10,470 bases of DNA from Chloroflexota bacterium (GCA_021796315.1 JAJYOH010000167.1:1-10470); one strand, 5' to 3'. Shown: positions 1 to 6,752, counted from the first letter of the stretch. Notes: generated by a model from the letters alone, not told the origin. Program-made: numbers and translations.

Positions 1-347
1 TCGAGCGTGACGACGAGTCGAAATACGCTTCGATGAAGGGCGACATCATCAAGAAGATCCTGCCCGCGCTGGATGATCTGGAGCGCGCCCTGCAAAAACG
101 TCCCGAGGACAACCCCTGGGCGAACGGTATCGAACTGATCACACGCAAGTTACAGACCATCCTTGAGTCAGAGGGCGTGAAGCGTATCCAGGCCGAAGGC
201 GCGGCGTTCGACCCGAACTTCCACGAAGCGATCTCGCATGAACCGAGTGATACAGTTGAAAGCGGATATGTAATCGCGGTCGTTCAAAATGGATATATGT
301 TTGGCGAGAGGGTGATCAGACCTGCCCTGGTTCGAGTGGCGCAGTAA
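1..347 (+). CDS. grpE: GrpE nucleotide exchange factor, 5'-truncated by window edge
   Basis: GrpE releases ADP from DnaK in the cytoplasm and so sets the pace of the chaperone cycle. The reading frame is open from base 3, so the first ATG (33) is internal and the true start lies upstream. What is visible is the end of the long helix (ILPALDDLERAL) followed by the C-terminal beta-wing, with the family landmarks FDPNFHEAIS, VVQNGYMFGERVIRPALV and a terminal VRVAQ. About 114 residues are present, matching the C-terminal two thirds of a typical 180-200 aa GrpE. It precedes dnaK by 79 bp, the classical grpE-dnaK-dnaJ order, so co-transcription is likely. No CIRCE element is seen, but the operon promoter lies outside the window. 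Confidence 0.96.
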   Translation, partial: ERDDESKYASMKGDIIKKILPALDDLERALQKRPEDNPWANGIELITRKLQTILESEGVKRIQAEGAAFDPNFHEAISHEPSDTVESGYVIAVVQNGYMFGERVIRPALVRVAQ

Positions 348-417
348 GTTAACAAGTTGAAAGGTTGACAGGTTGGAACGTTGAACCAGCAACCTTGAAA
401 CCTTCAAACTTTTAAAC
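348..417. repeat. Imperfect inverted repeat between grpE and dnaK
   Basis: The whole grpE-dnaK gap is low-complexity AGGTT/AACCTT text. Bases 348-374 pair with 391-417 as a 27-nt imperfect inverted repeat (about 20 of 27 positions complementary) around a 16-nt loop. Inside, GTTGA/GGTTG-like words recur every 8-9 nt. It ends just before the dnaK Shine-Dalgarno GAGGA (418-422), so a folded transcript would place the hairpin directly upstream of the ribosome site. It may be a dispersed intergenic repeat or an mRNA structure tuning dnaK; the sequence does not decide. Confidence 0.55.
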
Positions 418-426
418 GAGGAAATC

Positions 427-2310
427 ATGGGCAAAATCATTGGTATTGATCTCGGTACGACAAATTCGGTTGCCGCAGTCATGAGCGGCGGCGAGCCGGT
501 TGTGATCCCGTCGGCGGAGGGCGAGCGGCTTGTGCCGTCCGTAGTGGCGGTCAATAAAAATCACGAGCGTCTGGTTGGACGCGTGGCGCGCAACCAGGCC
601 ATCATCAATGCGCAGAATACGGTCTTCTCGATCAAGCGTTTTATGGGACGCAAGGCCGATGATGCCGAGGTCGAACGCACGAAGAAGCGCGTGCCGTACA
701 CTGTGGCAGAAGGCACAAATGGCGACGTGCGCGTTGTGCTGGACGATAAAGAATACAGTCCGCCCGAAGTCTCGGCCATGATTTTGGCCAAGATCAAAGC
801 GGACGCGGAAGCTTATCTCGGCGAACCGGTAACGCAGGCGGTCATCACCGTCCCGGCGTATTTCAACGATGCGCAGCGCAACGCCACTAAGGACGCGGGC
901 AAGATTGCAGGACTTGAAGTTCTGCGCATCATCAACGAGCCAACGGCCTCTTCGCTGGCTTATGGGTTGGACAAAAAGAAAAATGAAATTATTGCCGTCT
1001 ATGATCTGGGCGGCGGTACATTTGATATTTCAATTCTGGATGTTGGCGACGGCGTTTTTCAAGTCCGCTCGACGAGCGGCGACACATTCCTCGGCGGCGA
1101 TGACTTCGATCAGCGCATCATGGATTATCTGGCCGATACTTTCCAAAAAGATAATGGCATTGACCTGCGCGGCGACCGTCAGGCTCTTCAACGTTTGAAG
1201 GAAGCCTCCGAGAAGGCCAAGATCGAACTTTCGACCACCATGCAAACCGAGATCAACCTGCCCTACATCACGGCGGATGCCAGCGGCCCGAAGCATCTTG
1301 TCACCACGTTGACCCGTTCCAAGCTCGAACAGATCACCGCTGATCTGGTTGACCGCACCATCGCACCGCTCAAGCAGGCTCTGGCAGATGCAAATCTGCA
1401 AGCCGGGCAGATCAACGAAGTGGTCATGGTTGGCGGTATGACTCGTATGCCCGCTGTCCAGGATCGAGTCCGCTCGTTCTTTGGCAAGGAACCGCACAAA
1501 GGCGTGAACCCGGATGAAGTCGTCGCCATCGGCGCGGCCATTCAAGCGGGTGTGCTGGGCGGCGAAGTCAAGGATATTCTTTTGCTGGATGTGACGCCTC
1601 TCTCGCTTGCCATCGAGACTTTGGGCGGAGTCGCCACGCCGCAGATCGAACGCAACACCACCATCCCGACGCGCAAGAGTCAGGTCTTCTCGACCGCCTC
1701 CGACAGTCAGACGCAGGTTGAGATTCACATTTTGCAAGGCGAACGCCCGATGGCGGCGGATAATAAGACGCTCGGCAAATTCATCCTGGATGGAATTCCG
1801 TCCGCGCCGCGCGGCGTCCCGCAAATCGAAGTAACTTTCGATATCGATGCCAATGGCATTTTGAAAGTCACCGCGAAAGATAAAGCCACGGGACGCAGTC
1901 AACACATTACCATCACGGCCTCTTCAGGCCTTTCGGATAAAGAAGTCGAGAAGATGCGTCAGGATGCGGAAGCGCACGCCGATGAAGATCGCAAACGCAA
2001 AGAATTGATCGAAGCGCGCAATCAAGCCGATAACACTGTTTATGCCGCTGAGAAGGCACTGAAGGAATTTGGCGATAAAGTTCCTGCGGAAATTCGCAGT
2101 GAGATCGAAATCAAAACTGCCGAAGTGAAGGAAAAGGCCAAGAGTGAAGACGTGGCCGCCATAAAGTCCGCCACCGATGCGCTTGGTGAAGTCATCCAGA
2201 AGATCGGCGCGGCTGTCTATCAAGGACAGCCGGATGCTGCTGCACCGAGCGGCGAATCCGAACCGAAATCTGATGGGCCGGATGTTGTCGAAGGCGAAGT
2301 GAAGGAATAG
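427..2310 (+). CDS. dnaK: Molecular chaperone DnaK (Hsp70)
   Basis: DnaK is the cytoplasmic Hsp70 ATPase that binds exposed hydrophobic stretches of client proteins with DnaJ and GrpE. At 627 aa it is full length (E. coli 638). The ATPase domain shows the phosphate loop GIDLGTTNS (6-14), Lys70 in FSIKRFMG, Glu171 in INEPTA, a second phosphate motif DLGGGTFD (193-200) and the adenosine motif [10 protein letters not shown] (333-342). The linker [12 protein letters not shown] lies at 383-394, followed by the beta substrate-binding domain and a helical lid. The tail is acidic and ends GEVKE. Residues about 74-98 contain the lobe-IB insert that Bacillus-type DnaK lacks. The start is set by GAGGA four bases before the ATG. 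G+C is typical of the flanks (34 of 60 in bases 1441-1500). Confidence 0.99.
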   Translation: MGKIIGIDLGTTNSVAAVMSGGEPVVIPSAEGERLVPSVVAVNKNHERLVGRVARNQAIINAQNTVFSIKRFMGRKADDAEVERTKKRVPYTVAEGTNGDVRVVLDDKEYSPPEVSAMILAKIKADAEAYLGEPVTQAVITVPAYFNDAQRNATKDAGKIAGLEVLRIINEPTASSLAYGLDKKKNEIIAVYDLGGGTFDISILDVGDGVFQVRSTSGDTFLGGDDFDQRIMDYLADTFQKDNGIDLRGDRQALQRLKEASEKAKIELSTTMQTEINLPYITADASGPKHLVTTLTRSKLEQITADLVDRTIAPLKQALADANLQAGQINEVVMVGGMTRMPAVQDRVRSFFGKEPHKGVNPDEVVAIGAAIQAGVLGGEVKDILLLDVTPLSLAIETLGGVATPQIERNTTIPTRKSQVFSTASDSQTQVEIHILQGERPMAADNKTLGKFILDGIPSAPRGVPQIEVTFDIDANGILKVTAKDKATGRSQHITITASSGLSDKEVEKMRQDAEAHADEDRKRKELIEARNQADNTVYAAEKALKEFGDKVPAEIRSEIEIKTAEVKEKAKSEDVAAIKSATDALGEVIQKIGAAVYQGQPDAAAPSGESEPKSDGPDVVEGEVKE

Positions 2311-2317
2311 GAATCAT

Positions 2318-2400
2318 GTCATTGCGAGGAGCGTTTTTTGCGACGAAGCAATCCCAAAATTAGTAGGAGATTGCTTCGCCAAAGAACGGCTCGCAATGAC
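2318..2400. repeat. Palindromic dispersed repeat (TCATTGCGAG type) between dnaK and dnaJ
   Basis: This 83-bp element fills most of the dnaK-dnaJ gap. Outer arms GTCATTGCGAG (2318-2328) and CTCGCAATGAC (2390-2400) are perfect complements. Inner arms CGAAGCAATC (2344-2353) and GATTGCTTCG (2369-2378) are also perfect. The parts between the arms are partly complementary, with a roughly 15-nt apical loop. I recognise the wording (TCATTGCGAGGAGCG...CGAAGCAATC) as a REP-like intergenic repeat seen across many bacterial genomes; that is recall, not a search. It ends 11 bases before the dnaJ ATG, leaving no room for a usual Shine-Dalgarno, and should form a strong hairpin in a dnaK-dnaJ transcript. 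Confidence 0.85.
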
Positions 2401-2411
2401 GTGTAAGACTT

Positions 2412-3533
2412 ATGACCACTCGCGATTACTACGAAATTCTGGGCGTCGGCCGGAATGCCAGCGACGATGAGATCAAAGCGGCCTTCCGAAAATTGGCGCG
2501 CCAGTTTCATCCCGACGTGAACAAAGAGCACGACGCCGAGGAAAAATTCAAAGAGATCAACGAGGCCTACGGCGTGCTTTCGGATTCCGATAAACGCGCC
2601 CGCTACGACCGCTTTGGCAAAGAAGGCCTTGGCAACATGGGCGGCGGCTTCCACGATTACACCGCGGACTTTTCGGACATCTTCGACGAATTATTCGGCC
2701 AGTTCGGATTCTCAACCGGCAGCCGCCGTTCGCGCCGGACCCCGAGGCGGGGACGCGATCTACAAATGCCCCTCACGCTGACGTTTGAAGAGGCGGTCTT
2801 TGGTATCGAGAAAGAGGTCGAGTTCGAACGAGAAGAGACTTGTTCACGCTGTAACGGTTCCGGCGCCGAGCCGGGAACAACGCCGACGCGTTGTACAACC
2901 TGCAATGGTCAGGGCGAAGTTCGCCAGGTGCGTCAGACCATTCTAGGACAGATGGTGCAGACGACGGCTTGCCCAACCTGTAATGGACGCGGCGAAGGCG
3001 TGTCTTCGCCGTGTCATACATGTCGCGGCGGCGGGCTGGAACGCAAACGCATCAAAAAGAAAGTGCAAGTCCCGGCGGGCGTGGACAGCGGCACGCAGAT
3101 CCGTTTGGCGGGCGAGGGCGGCCCCGGCGTCTTCGGCGGGCCGAATGGAAGTTTGTTCCTCATGTTGAACGTCCAGCCGCATAAATTTTTCAAGCGCCGA
3201 GAAAATGATATTTTGTTGAACCTCGATGTAAATATTGCGCAGGCCACACTTGGCGCGGAGGTTGATGTCCCAACTTTGGATGGGACTGAGAAATTAAAAA
3301 TCCATGCCGGGACTCAGCCTGGAAAAGTCCTTCATCTCAAAGGCAAAGGCGTGCCTCATCTCCGGCGCGGCGGACGCGGCGACCAACTGGTGATCGTCAA
3401 CGTCGAAATCCCATCCAAGCTGACCAAGGAACAGCGCGAATTATTTACCCAACTGGCCGAGTCGCTCGGCACGAATGTCAAACCAACGGAAAAGGGATTT
3501 TTGGATTGGATCAATGAAGCGTTGGGGGGATGA
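2412..3533 (+). CDS. dnaJ: Chaperone protein DnaJ (type I Hsp40)
   Basis: DnaJ delivers unfolded proteins to DnaK and stimulates its ATPase. The 373-aa protein has the full type I layout: J domain 4-68 with HPD at 33-35, a G/F-rich segment about 71-105, then a zinc-binding domain with four CxxCxGxG-type repeats (C144/C147, C161/C164, C187/C190, C201/C204), then the C-terminal substrate-binding domains with [17 protein letters not shown] and the C-terminal dimerisation region. In the fourth repeat the motif is CHTCRGGG, a mild variant. The start is fixed by the canonical [12 protein letters not shown]; no clear Shine-Dalgarno precedes it because a palindromic repeat ends at 2400. Translation may rely on coupling or an unstructured start. 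A stem-loop terminator follows closely. Confidence 0.99.
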   Translation: MTTRDYYEILGVGRNASDDEIKAAFRKLARQFHPDVNKEHDAEEKFKEINEAYGVLSDSDKRARYDRFGKEGLGNMGGGFHDYTADFSDIFDELFGQFGFSTGSRRSRRTPRRGRDLQMPLTLTFEEAVFGIEKEVEFEREETCSRCNGSGAEPGTTPTRCTTCNGQGEVRQVRQTILGQMVQTTACPTCNGRGEGVSSPCHTCRGGGLERKRIKKKVQVPAGVDSGTQIRLAGEGGPGVFGGPNGSLFLMLNVQPHKFFKRRENDILLNLDVNIAQATLGAEVDVPTLDGTEKLKIHAGTQPGKVLHLKGKGVPHLRRGGRGDQLVIVNVEIPSKLTKEQRELFTQLAESLGTNVKPTEKGFLDWINEALGG

Positions 3534-3538
3534 AAATT

Positions 3539-3577
3539 AAAATGACCCTATTGAGTTTTCTCAACTGGGGTCATTTT
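3539..3577. terminator. Bidirectional rho-independent terminator between dnaJ and the methyltransferase gene
   Basis: AAAATGACCC (3539-3548) pairs with GGGTCATTTT (3568-3577), and the stem continues inward as TTGAG (3551-3555) with CTCAA (3560-3564) around a TTTT loop. Two to three unpaired bases form a bulge. It starts 6 bases after the dnaJ stop and ends 15 bases from the convergent methyltransferase stop. The A-rich left and T-rich right flanks let it work on both strands. Confidence 0.85.
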
Positions 3578-3583
3578 CTATCA

Positions 3584-3592
3584 TGCTATAAT
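3584..3592 (+). promoter_or_regulatory. Possible extended -10 promoter antisense to the methyltransferase gene
   Basis: TGC followed by a perfect TATAAT (3587-3592) lies just after the dnaJ terminator and reads rightward into the antisense strand of the methyltransferase gene. An 8-nt direct repeat, ATCATGCT, flanks it (3580-3587 and 3591-3598). No convincing -35 is visible. It could make an antisense RNA, or be a promoter orphaned when the cassette inserted, or be chance. Confidence 0.25.
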
Positions 3593-4500
3593 CATGCTTT
3601 GTAAGGTTTCTTCGTTTCCAGTACCATCCGCATTTGTCGCGTCTCTTTATCTTCAAAACGCGAAACAGAAGTACTATCAGGCAGATAATTTGTAATTAAT
3701 ACTTCTTTATTGATGACTCTCTTGCTGCCATTTTTCTTGGTTTTCATACCAGATGCCATTTGAACAGCCACAACGTAATTCTTTGGATACATCGCACGGA
3801 TTTCTGAAGTGTCATAGGAGGAAAGAATCCACTTGCATTGAGTCTTGTGAAGATGATTCGCTAATTCCTGGTGTTCTTTCCAATCGCGCATGTTGTGAGC
3901 ATAATTTGCGCCGTTATCAGGATATGGTGGGTCAATATACATAATCGCGTTTGGGCGATCATAACGTTCAAGACATTTTCGCCAATCAAGATTTTCGATA
4001 ATGACAGTTTTCAAACGGTCATGGACAGGTTTGATGCGTTCGCTCAAGGTTTCTAATGCGCCAATGAGACGGTTTCCATGCCCGCCATCGGAAATGCTGG
4101 TTTGAAAACGAGGATACTTTAATTCTCCGCCCCAGCCCGCCATAATGAGGTAATAAAAGCGATGAGCACGTTGGATGTCAGTGAGTTGTGTTGAGTCTAA
4201 AGAAGCCAGCCGTTGAAATTCGGCCCGCGAAACAAGTTCCCACTCAAAAGCGGCAATTAGCTCTTTTGGTTTTTCTTTGACCACGCGGAAGAAAGTGACA
4301 AGTTCCTGGTCAATATCGTTTAATACTTCAACATCGCTTGGCGGTTTCCCAAACAAAACCCAGGCGGCTCCTGAAAATAACTCTACGTAGCATGTATGCT
4401 TAGGAAGAAGAGAAATGATTTGTTTCCGCAAGCGCGATTTACCACCAACCCATTTAAAAGGGCTGTTAAGCATTTTATGTTCGCTGATAACCGTTGCCAT
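3592..4500 (-). CDS. D12-class DNA adenine-N6 methyltransferase of a type II R-M system
   Basis: The 302-aa product should transfer a methyl group from S-adenosylmethionine to adenine N6 in a specific DNA site, protecting the host from the neighbouring nuclease. Order of motifs is that of the alpha (D12/Dam-like) class: PFKWVGGKSRLRKQI at 14-28, SAM-binding motif ELFSGAAWVLF at 40-50 (second glycine is alanine, a tolerated variant), LNDID at 60-64, then a target-recognition region, and the catalytic DPPY at 190-193. Length fits the family (Dam 278 aa, M.EcoRV 298 aa). Start ATG 4500 has AAGGA ten bases upstream; an in-frame Met10 is an alternative start. It is divergent from the regulator and nuclease genes. 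The site specificity cannot be read from sequence. A solitary housekeeping Dam is less likely given this context. Confidence 0.92.
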   Translation of the reverse strand: MATVISEHKMLNSPFKWVGGKSRLRKQIISLLPKHTCYVELFSGAAWVLFGKPPSDVEVLNDIDQELVTFFRVVKEKPKELIAAFEWELVSRAEFQRLASLDSTQLTDIQRAHRFYYLIMAGWGGELKYPRFQTSISDGGHGNRLIGALETLSERIKPVHDRLKTVIIENLDWRKCLERYDRPNAIMYIDPPYPDNGANYAHNMRDWKEHQELANHLHKTQCKWILSSYDTSEIRAMYPKNYVVAVQMASGMKTKKNGSKRVINKEVLITNYLPDSTSVSRFEDKETRQMRMVLETKKPYKA

Positions 4501-4515
4501 TCAGTAATTATCCTT

Positions 4516-4532
4516 TGTCTCTACTAGAGACA
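4516..4532. promoter_or_regulatory. Perfect 17-bp palindrome, candidate operator for the XRE-type controller
   Basis: TGTCTCTACTAGAGACA is a perfect palindrome about the single base C4524. It lies in the 73-bp gap between the divergent methyltransferase and regulator genes. Its right edge overlaps the -10 hexamer of the methyltransferase promoter, and its body covers the expected start point, so occupancy should repress that gene. For the regulator it sits around the -35 region. A degenerate half-site TGAGAC (4561-4566) may be a second, weaker site. Known controller proteins of R-M systems bind comparable dyads, so binding by the adjacent 73-aa protein is a reasonable inference. Confidence 0.7.
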
Positions 4533-4556
4533 TTTTATCATACTCCTTTCTATATG
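4527..4556 (+). promoter_or_regulatory. Weak candidate promoter of the regulator-nuclease operon
   Basis: GAGACA (4527-4532, four of six consensus, part of the palindrome) and TATATG (4551-4556, four of six) are separated by 18 bp. The start would be near 4563, giving a leader of about ten bases with no clear Shine-Dalgarno before the ATG at 4574. Weak hexamers plus an overlapping operator would suit a promoter needing activation by the controller protein. Other assignments, such as TATCAT at 4536-4541 as -10, are possible. Confidence 0.4.
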
Positions 4557-4560
4557 TCAA
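4532..4560 (-). promoter_or_regulatory. Sigma-70-type promoter of the methyltransferase gene
   Basis: On the minus strand a perfect TTGACA (-35, bases 4560-4555) is followed by a 17-bp spacer and TAAAAT (-10, bases 4537-4532, five of six consensus). Transcription should begin near 4525, inside the 17-bp palindrome, about 25 bases before the ATG. The strength of this promoter fits an R-M system in which the methyltransferase must be made first after entry into a new host. Confidence 0.75.
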
Positions 4561-4573
4561 TGAGACTTTCACA

Positions 4574-4795
4574 ATGAAACGATTTGGCGAAAAACTCCGC
4601 AATTTGAGAACGAATAAAGTGATGACTCTCAAAGAGCTTGCCCATGCGCTGGGTCTTACCGCTCATGGTTATATCAGTGAAATTGAAGCAGGCAAGAAAA
4701 AGCCAACAGCCGATTTTGTTTTGAAGGTAGCGCGTTACTTCAAAGTAACAACTGACGAACTTTTGAAAGACGAACTTGAAATAGGTGGAAAATGA
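4574..4795 (+). CDS. XRE-family HTH regulator, probable R-M controller (C) protein
   Basis: The 73-aa protein is almost entirely one Cro/C1-type helix-turn-helix domain: FGEKLRNLRTNK, then the HTH MTLKELAHALGLTAHGYIS (17-35), then EIEAGKKKPTADFVLKVARYF, where EAGKKKP is the typical loop after the recognition helix. Size and single-domain layout match controller proteins of type II R-M systems (usually 70-100 aa), which bind operator dyads as dimers to delay nuclease expression. The stop overlaps the next start (ATGA, 4792-4795), so the two are translationally coupled. No good Shine-Dalgarno precedes ATG 4574; several known C genes are leaderless, which may apply here. An unrelated XRE repressor is possible but the context argues for a C protein. 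Confidence 0.85.
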   Translation: MKRFGEKLRNLRTNKVMTLKELAHALGLTAHGYISEIEAGKKKPTADFVLKVARYFKVTTDELLKDELEIGGK

Positions 4796-5610
4796 CCATT
4801 CCTTTTGTTGACAGGAATCCAACGAAAAAAGAATTTGAACGCTTTCGTCTGATTTTCAGTACATATCAGGATGGAAGTGGTCAACAAGCTGCTAAGGACG
4901 GGCAAACTTTACCGGGCTGGCGAGATCTTGAACGTTCTGTAGCTCTTGCTTTTGGTGGAATCGCACAAGAAAGCAAATACATATTTGATGTTCTTATCTC
5001 TGACCAAAAACGAAAAGACGTTTACTTTGGCCTGTCTTGCAAAATGCGTCGGACTTTGAACGACACAAAACGAACAGGCCGCGTCACGCTTGAGCTATCC
5101 AATTCATCTGGTAAGTTTTGGGAGCAATTAAGACAGCTGGGTATCAATCAACAAAATTATAAGAGCAAACCTTTTGAAGTTGCACAGGCTCTGCTTGCCC
5201 AAGAACATGAGTGGCATAAATCTGTCGGATTAGACGATGACGGTATTGTTGATTTATCGCGGAGCTTCTATCTTGCACTTTCTTGGAATGTCAAAGGCGA
5301 ATATCAATTATTCAAATTTTCCCTTGATTTACCAAATCCTACCCAACTAACTTGGGATTTCCCAATGGTAGAAAATAAAGGTGAGGAAAGACATGGCCGT
5401 CGTTTGCGTGGGCGGGATGAGGCAGGCACACTATTTGAATGGTATGGCGAATCGGGAGGCCAATTAAAATATTACCCGCTTGCTGAAAATGCTCTTTGGA
5501 AATCAGAGATTTTTTCCCTTGAACCTTTGCCGAAGAATTGGAATGAAAAACACGGCATCTTGGCAAAAGCGAAAGATTATTTTTCAAAACAATGGAAACT
5601 GTTGGAATGA
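4792..5610 (+). CDS. Putative type II restriction endonuclease, family not recognised
   Basis: The assignment rests mainly on context: a 272-aa gene overlapping a C-type regulator and divergent from a DNA methyltransferase. The sequence offers partial support for a PD-(D/E)xK-like core: WRDLERSVALAFGG (43-56, with E47), then IFDVLI (64-69, with D66), then YFGLSCKMR (78-86, with S82-C-K84), then VTLELS with E101. The position two before the lysine is Ser, not acidic; Cfr10I/NgoMIV-like enzymes have SxK and supply the acid from a later residue, so E101 or E47 could do so here. The C-terminal half is Trp/Tyr-rich and I recognise no domain. AGGTGG (4784-4789) precedes the ATG. The gene is AT-rich (22 G+C in 60 at 4981-5040), consistent with acquisition by transfer. 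Confidence 0.7.
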   Translation: MTIPFVDRNPTKKEFERFRLIFSTYQDGSGQQAAKDGQTLPGWRDLERSVALAFGGIAQESKYIFDVLISDQKRKDVYFGLSCKMRRTLNDTKRTGRVTLELSNSSGKFWEQLRQLGINQQNYKSKPFEVAQALLAQEHEWHKSVGLDDDGIVDLSRSFYLALSWNVKGEYQLFKFSLDLPNPTQLTWDFPMVENKGEERHGRRLRGRDEAGTLFEWYGESGGQLKYYPLAENALWKSEIFSLEPLPKNWNEKHGILAKAKDYFSKQWKLLE

Positions 5611-5624
5611 TTTCGAACAAAAGA

Positions 5625-5655
5625 CGGACATACATCCGCCATTTGTTTTATAATC
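5625..5655 (+). promoter_or_regulatory. Promoter of the CDF transporter gene, probably giving a near-leaderless mRNA
   Basis: CGGACA (5625-5630, four of six) and a perfect TATAAT (5649-5654) are 18 bp apart. Only ten bases separate the -10 from the ATG at 5665, so the transcript should start within a few bases of the start codon, and there is no Shine-Dalgarno. CGGA...TCCG (5625-5638) makes a small dyad between the two hexamers that might be a regulator site. Bases 5637-5655 closely match the promoter region at 6628-6646. Confidence 0.65.
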
Positions 5656-5664
5656 CATTTCATT

Positions 5665-6606
5665 ATGTCCGAACACACTCATTCCCATTTCGACGACGTT
5701 GCCAGACAGACCGGTTCGCGGCTGGCGCTCTCGCTTGCGCTGACCGCTCTCTTCGTCATCATCGAAGCAGGAGCCGGACTCTTTGCCAACAGTCTGGCTT
5801 TGCTCACGGACGCCGCACATAATTTCACGGACGTGATCGCGCTCGGATTAAGTTGGTACGCCGTGCGCCTGACGACCCAGCCTTCCAATTCACAAAAAAC
5901 CTATGGTTATCACCGTGCCGGTATTCTCGTGGCATTGCTCAATTCAACCACGCTTGTAATTATTTCCCTTGGCATTTTCTATGAGGCCTATCAGCGCTTT
6001 ATTGCTCCGCCTGAAGTCAATTCGGAGATATTGATCGGTGTTGGACTCGTTGCGGTCATCGTAAATCTCGTTACCGCTCTTCTTGTGCGCCGCGGTAGTG
6101 ACAAGGACTTGAATATACGTTCCGCCTTTATTCATTTAATGGGTGATGTGTTGTCTACGCTGGGCGCAGTTATTGCAGGCATCATCATTTATTTCACAAA
6201 AGCCAACTGGCTTGATCCGTTGGTTAGCGTACTGATTGGCTTTCTGATCCTTTACAACGCATGGGGCATCTTACGCGACGCAATGGACATCCTGCTTGAG
6301 TCCACTCCGCGTGATGTGGATATAAAAACAATGGTAGACGATCTTGTGAAGGTTGAGGGTGTGCTTGGAGTCCACGATCTGCACGTTTGGAGTTTGACTC
6401 AGAATTTACGAACGATGTCTGCCCATATTCTCACCGAGGATATTCCAATCAGCGCGGGCGCAGATATTCAGCGTAAGGTCAATGAAGTTCTTTATCATCG
6501 TTACAATGTTGGACATGCCACATTGCAATTGGAATGTATAGACTGCGACCCGGATGGTTTGTATTGCGATATGAACGGCATTGTGCGCCGGCATGATCAT
6601 GCTTGA
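5665..6606 (+). CDS. Cation diffusion facilitator (CzcD/ZitB-like) metal exporter
   Basis: CDF proteins are inner-membrane proton antiporters that export Zn2+, Co2+, Cd2+ or related cations. The 313-aa protein has a His-rich N-terminus (EHTHSH), six predicted membrane segments between about 18 and 200, and the two metal-site HxxxD pairs: H52/D56 in LTDAAHNFTD and H157/D161 in IHLMGD. A cytoplasmic metal-binding domain (about 210-300) has VHDLHVWSLT (H237, H240), H254 and GHATLQLE (H284). A C-terminal CIDCDPDGLYC segment and RRHDHA tail add Cys and His ligands. The His in the HxxxD of helix 2 fits zinc-type members rather than Fe/Mn exporters. It stands alone, 54 bp after the nuclease gene, with its own promoter. 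The exact metal is not determinable. Confidence 0.95.
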   Translation: MSEHTHSHFDDVARQTGSRLALSLALTALFVIIEAGAGLFANSLALLTDAAHNFTDVIALGLSWYAVRLTTQPSNSQKTYGYHRAGILVALLNSTTLVIISLGIFYEAYQRFIAPPEVNSEILIGVGLVAVIVNLVTALLVRRGSDKDLNIRSAFIHLMGDVLSTLGAVIAGIIIYFTKANWLDPLVSVLIGFLILYNAWGILRDAMDILLESTPRDVDIKTMVDDLVKVEGVLGVHDLHVWSLTQNLRTMSAHILTEDIPISAGADIQRKVNEVLYHRYNVGHATLQLECIDCDPDGLYCDMNGIVRRHDHA

Positions 6607-6627
6607 TTGAAAAGGTGAAAGTTTGTT

Positions 6628-6646
6628 CGCCATTATGTTTATAATC
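6628..6646 (+). promoter_or_regulatory. Promoter block upstream of the chrB-like gene, matching that of the CDF gene
   Basis: A perfect TATAAT (6640-6645) sits at the end of a 19-nt block CGCCATTATGTTTATAATC. The CDF promoter has the same block at 5637-5655 with 16 of 19 bases identical and equal spacing. A weak -35 candidate GTGAAA (6615-6620) is 19 bp upstream. The next ATG (6655) is nine bases after the -10. The shared block may be a common regulatory site or simply this genome's favoured promoter form. Confidence 0.6.
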
Positions 6647-6654
6647 AGCAGATC

Positions 6655-6729
6655 ATGAATCTGGGTCTGGAAGTTTGCCTCCGGTGTTTTGGGCGGCAAG
6701 CCGCCTGTCTCCAAATCGTTTTTGGATGA
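6655..6729 (+). CDS. Possible 24-aa leaderless Cys-containing leader peptide before the chrB-like gene
   Basis: An ATG nine bases after the TATAAT opens a 24-codon frame ending TGA (6727-6729), without a Shine-Dalgarno but positioned like the start of the CDF gene. It includes VCLRCFGRQAAC, three cysteines in twelve residues. It ends 11 bases before the strong ribosome site of the next gene. It overlaps a small GC-rich hairpin, GGCGGC/GCCGCC (6692-6705). It could be a regulatory leader, but a short chance ORF in an untranslated leader is equally possible. Bases 6607-6752 otherwise hold only the promoter and this hairpin. Confidence 0.25.
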   Translation: MNLGLEVCLRCFGRQAACLQIVFG

Positions 6730-6752
6730 AGAAATGTAAAAAGGAGATCTCC

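Noticed and set aside
1030..1905. 291-codon minus-strand ORF inside dnaK
   Set aside because: It is antisense to strongly conserved DnaK sequence, has no promoter or ribosome site, and its translation resembles no family; long antisense ORFs are expected in G+C-biased codons.
3592..4500. Methyltransferase as a solitary housekeeping Dam for mismatch repair or replication control
   Set aside because: It is divergent from a C-type regulator overlapping a putative nuclease gene and lies in an AT-richer cassette, which fits an R-M system better.
6675..6752. N-terminal extension of the ChrB-like protein from TTG 6675
   Set aside because: GTG 6753 has a textbook AAGGAG and starts right at the conserved domain; the extension shows no conservation pattern and passes through a hairpin.
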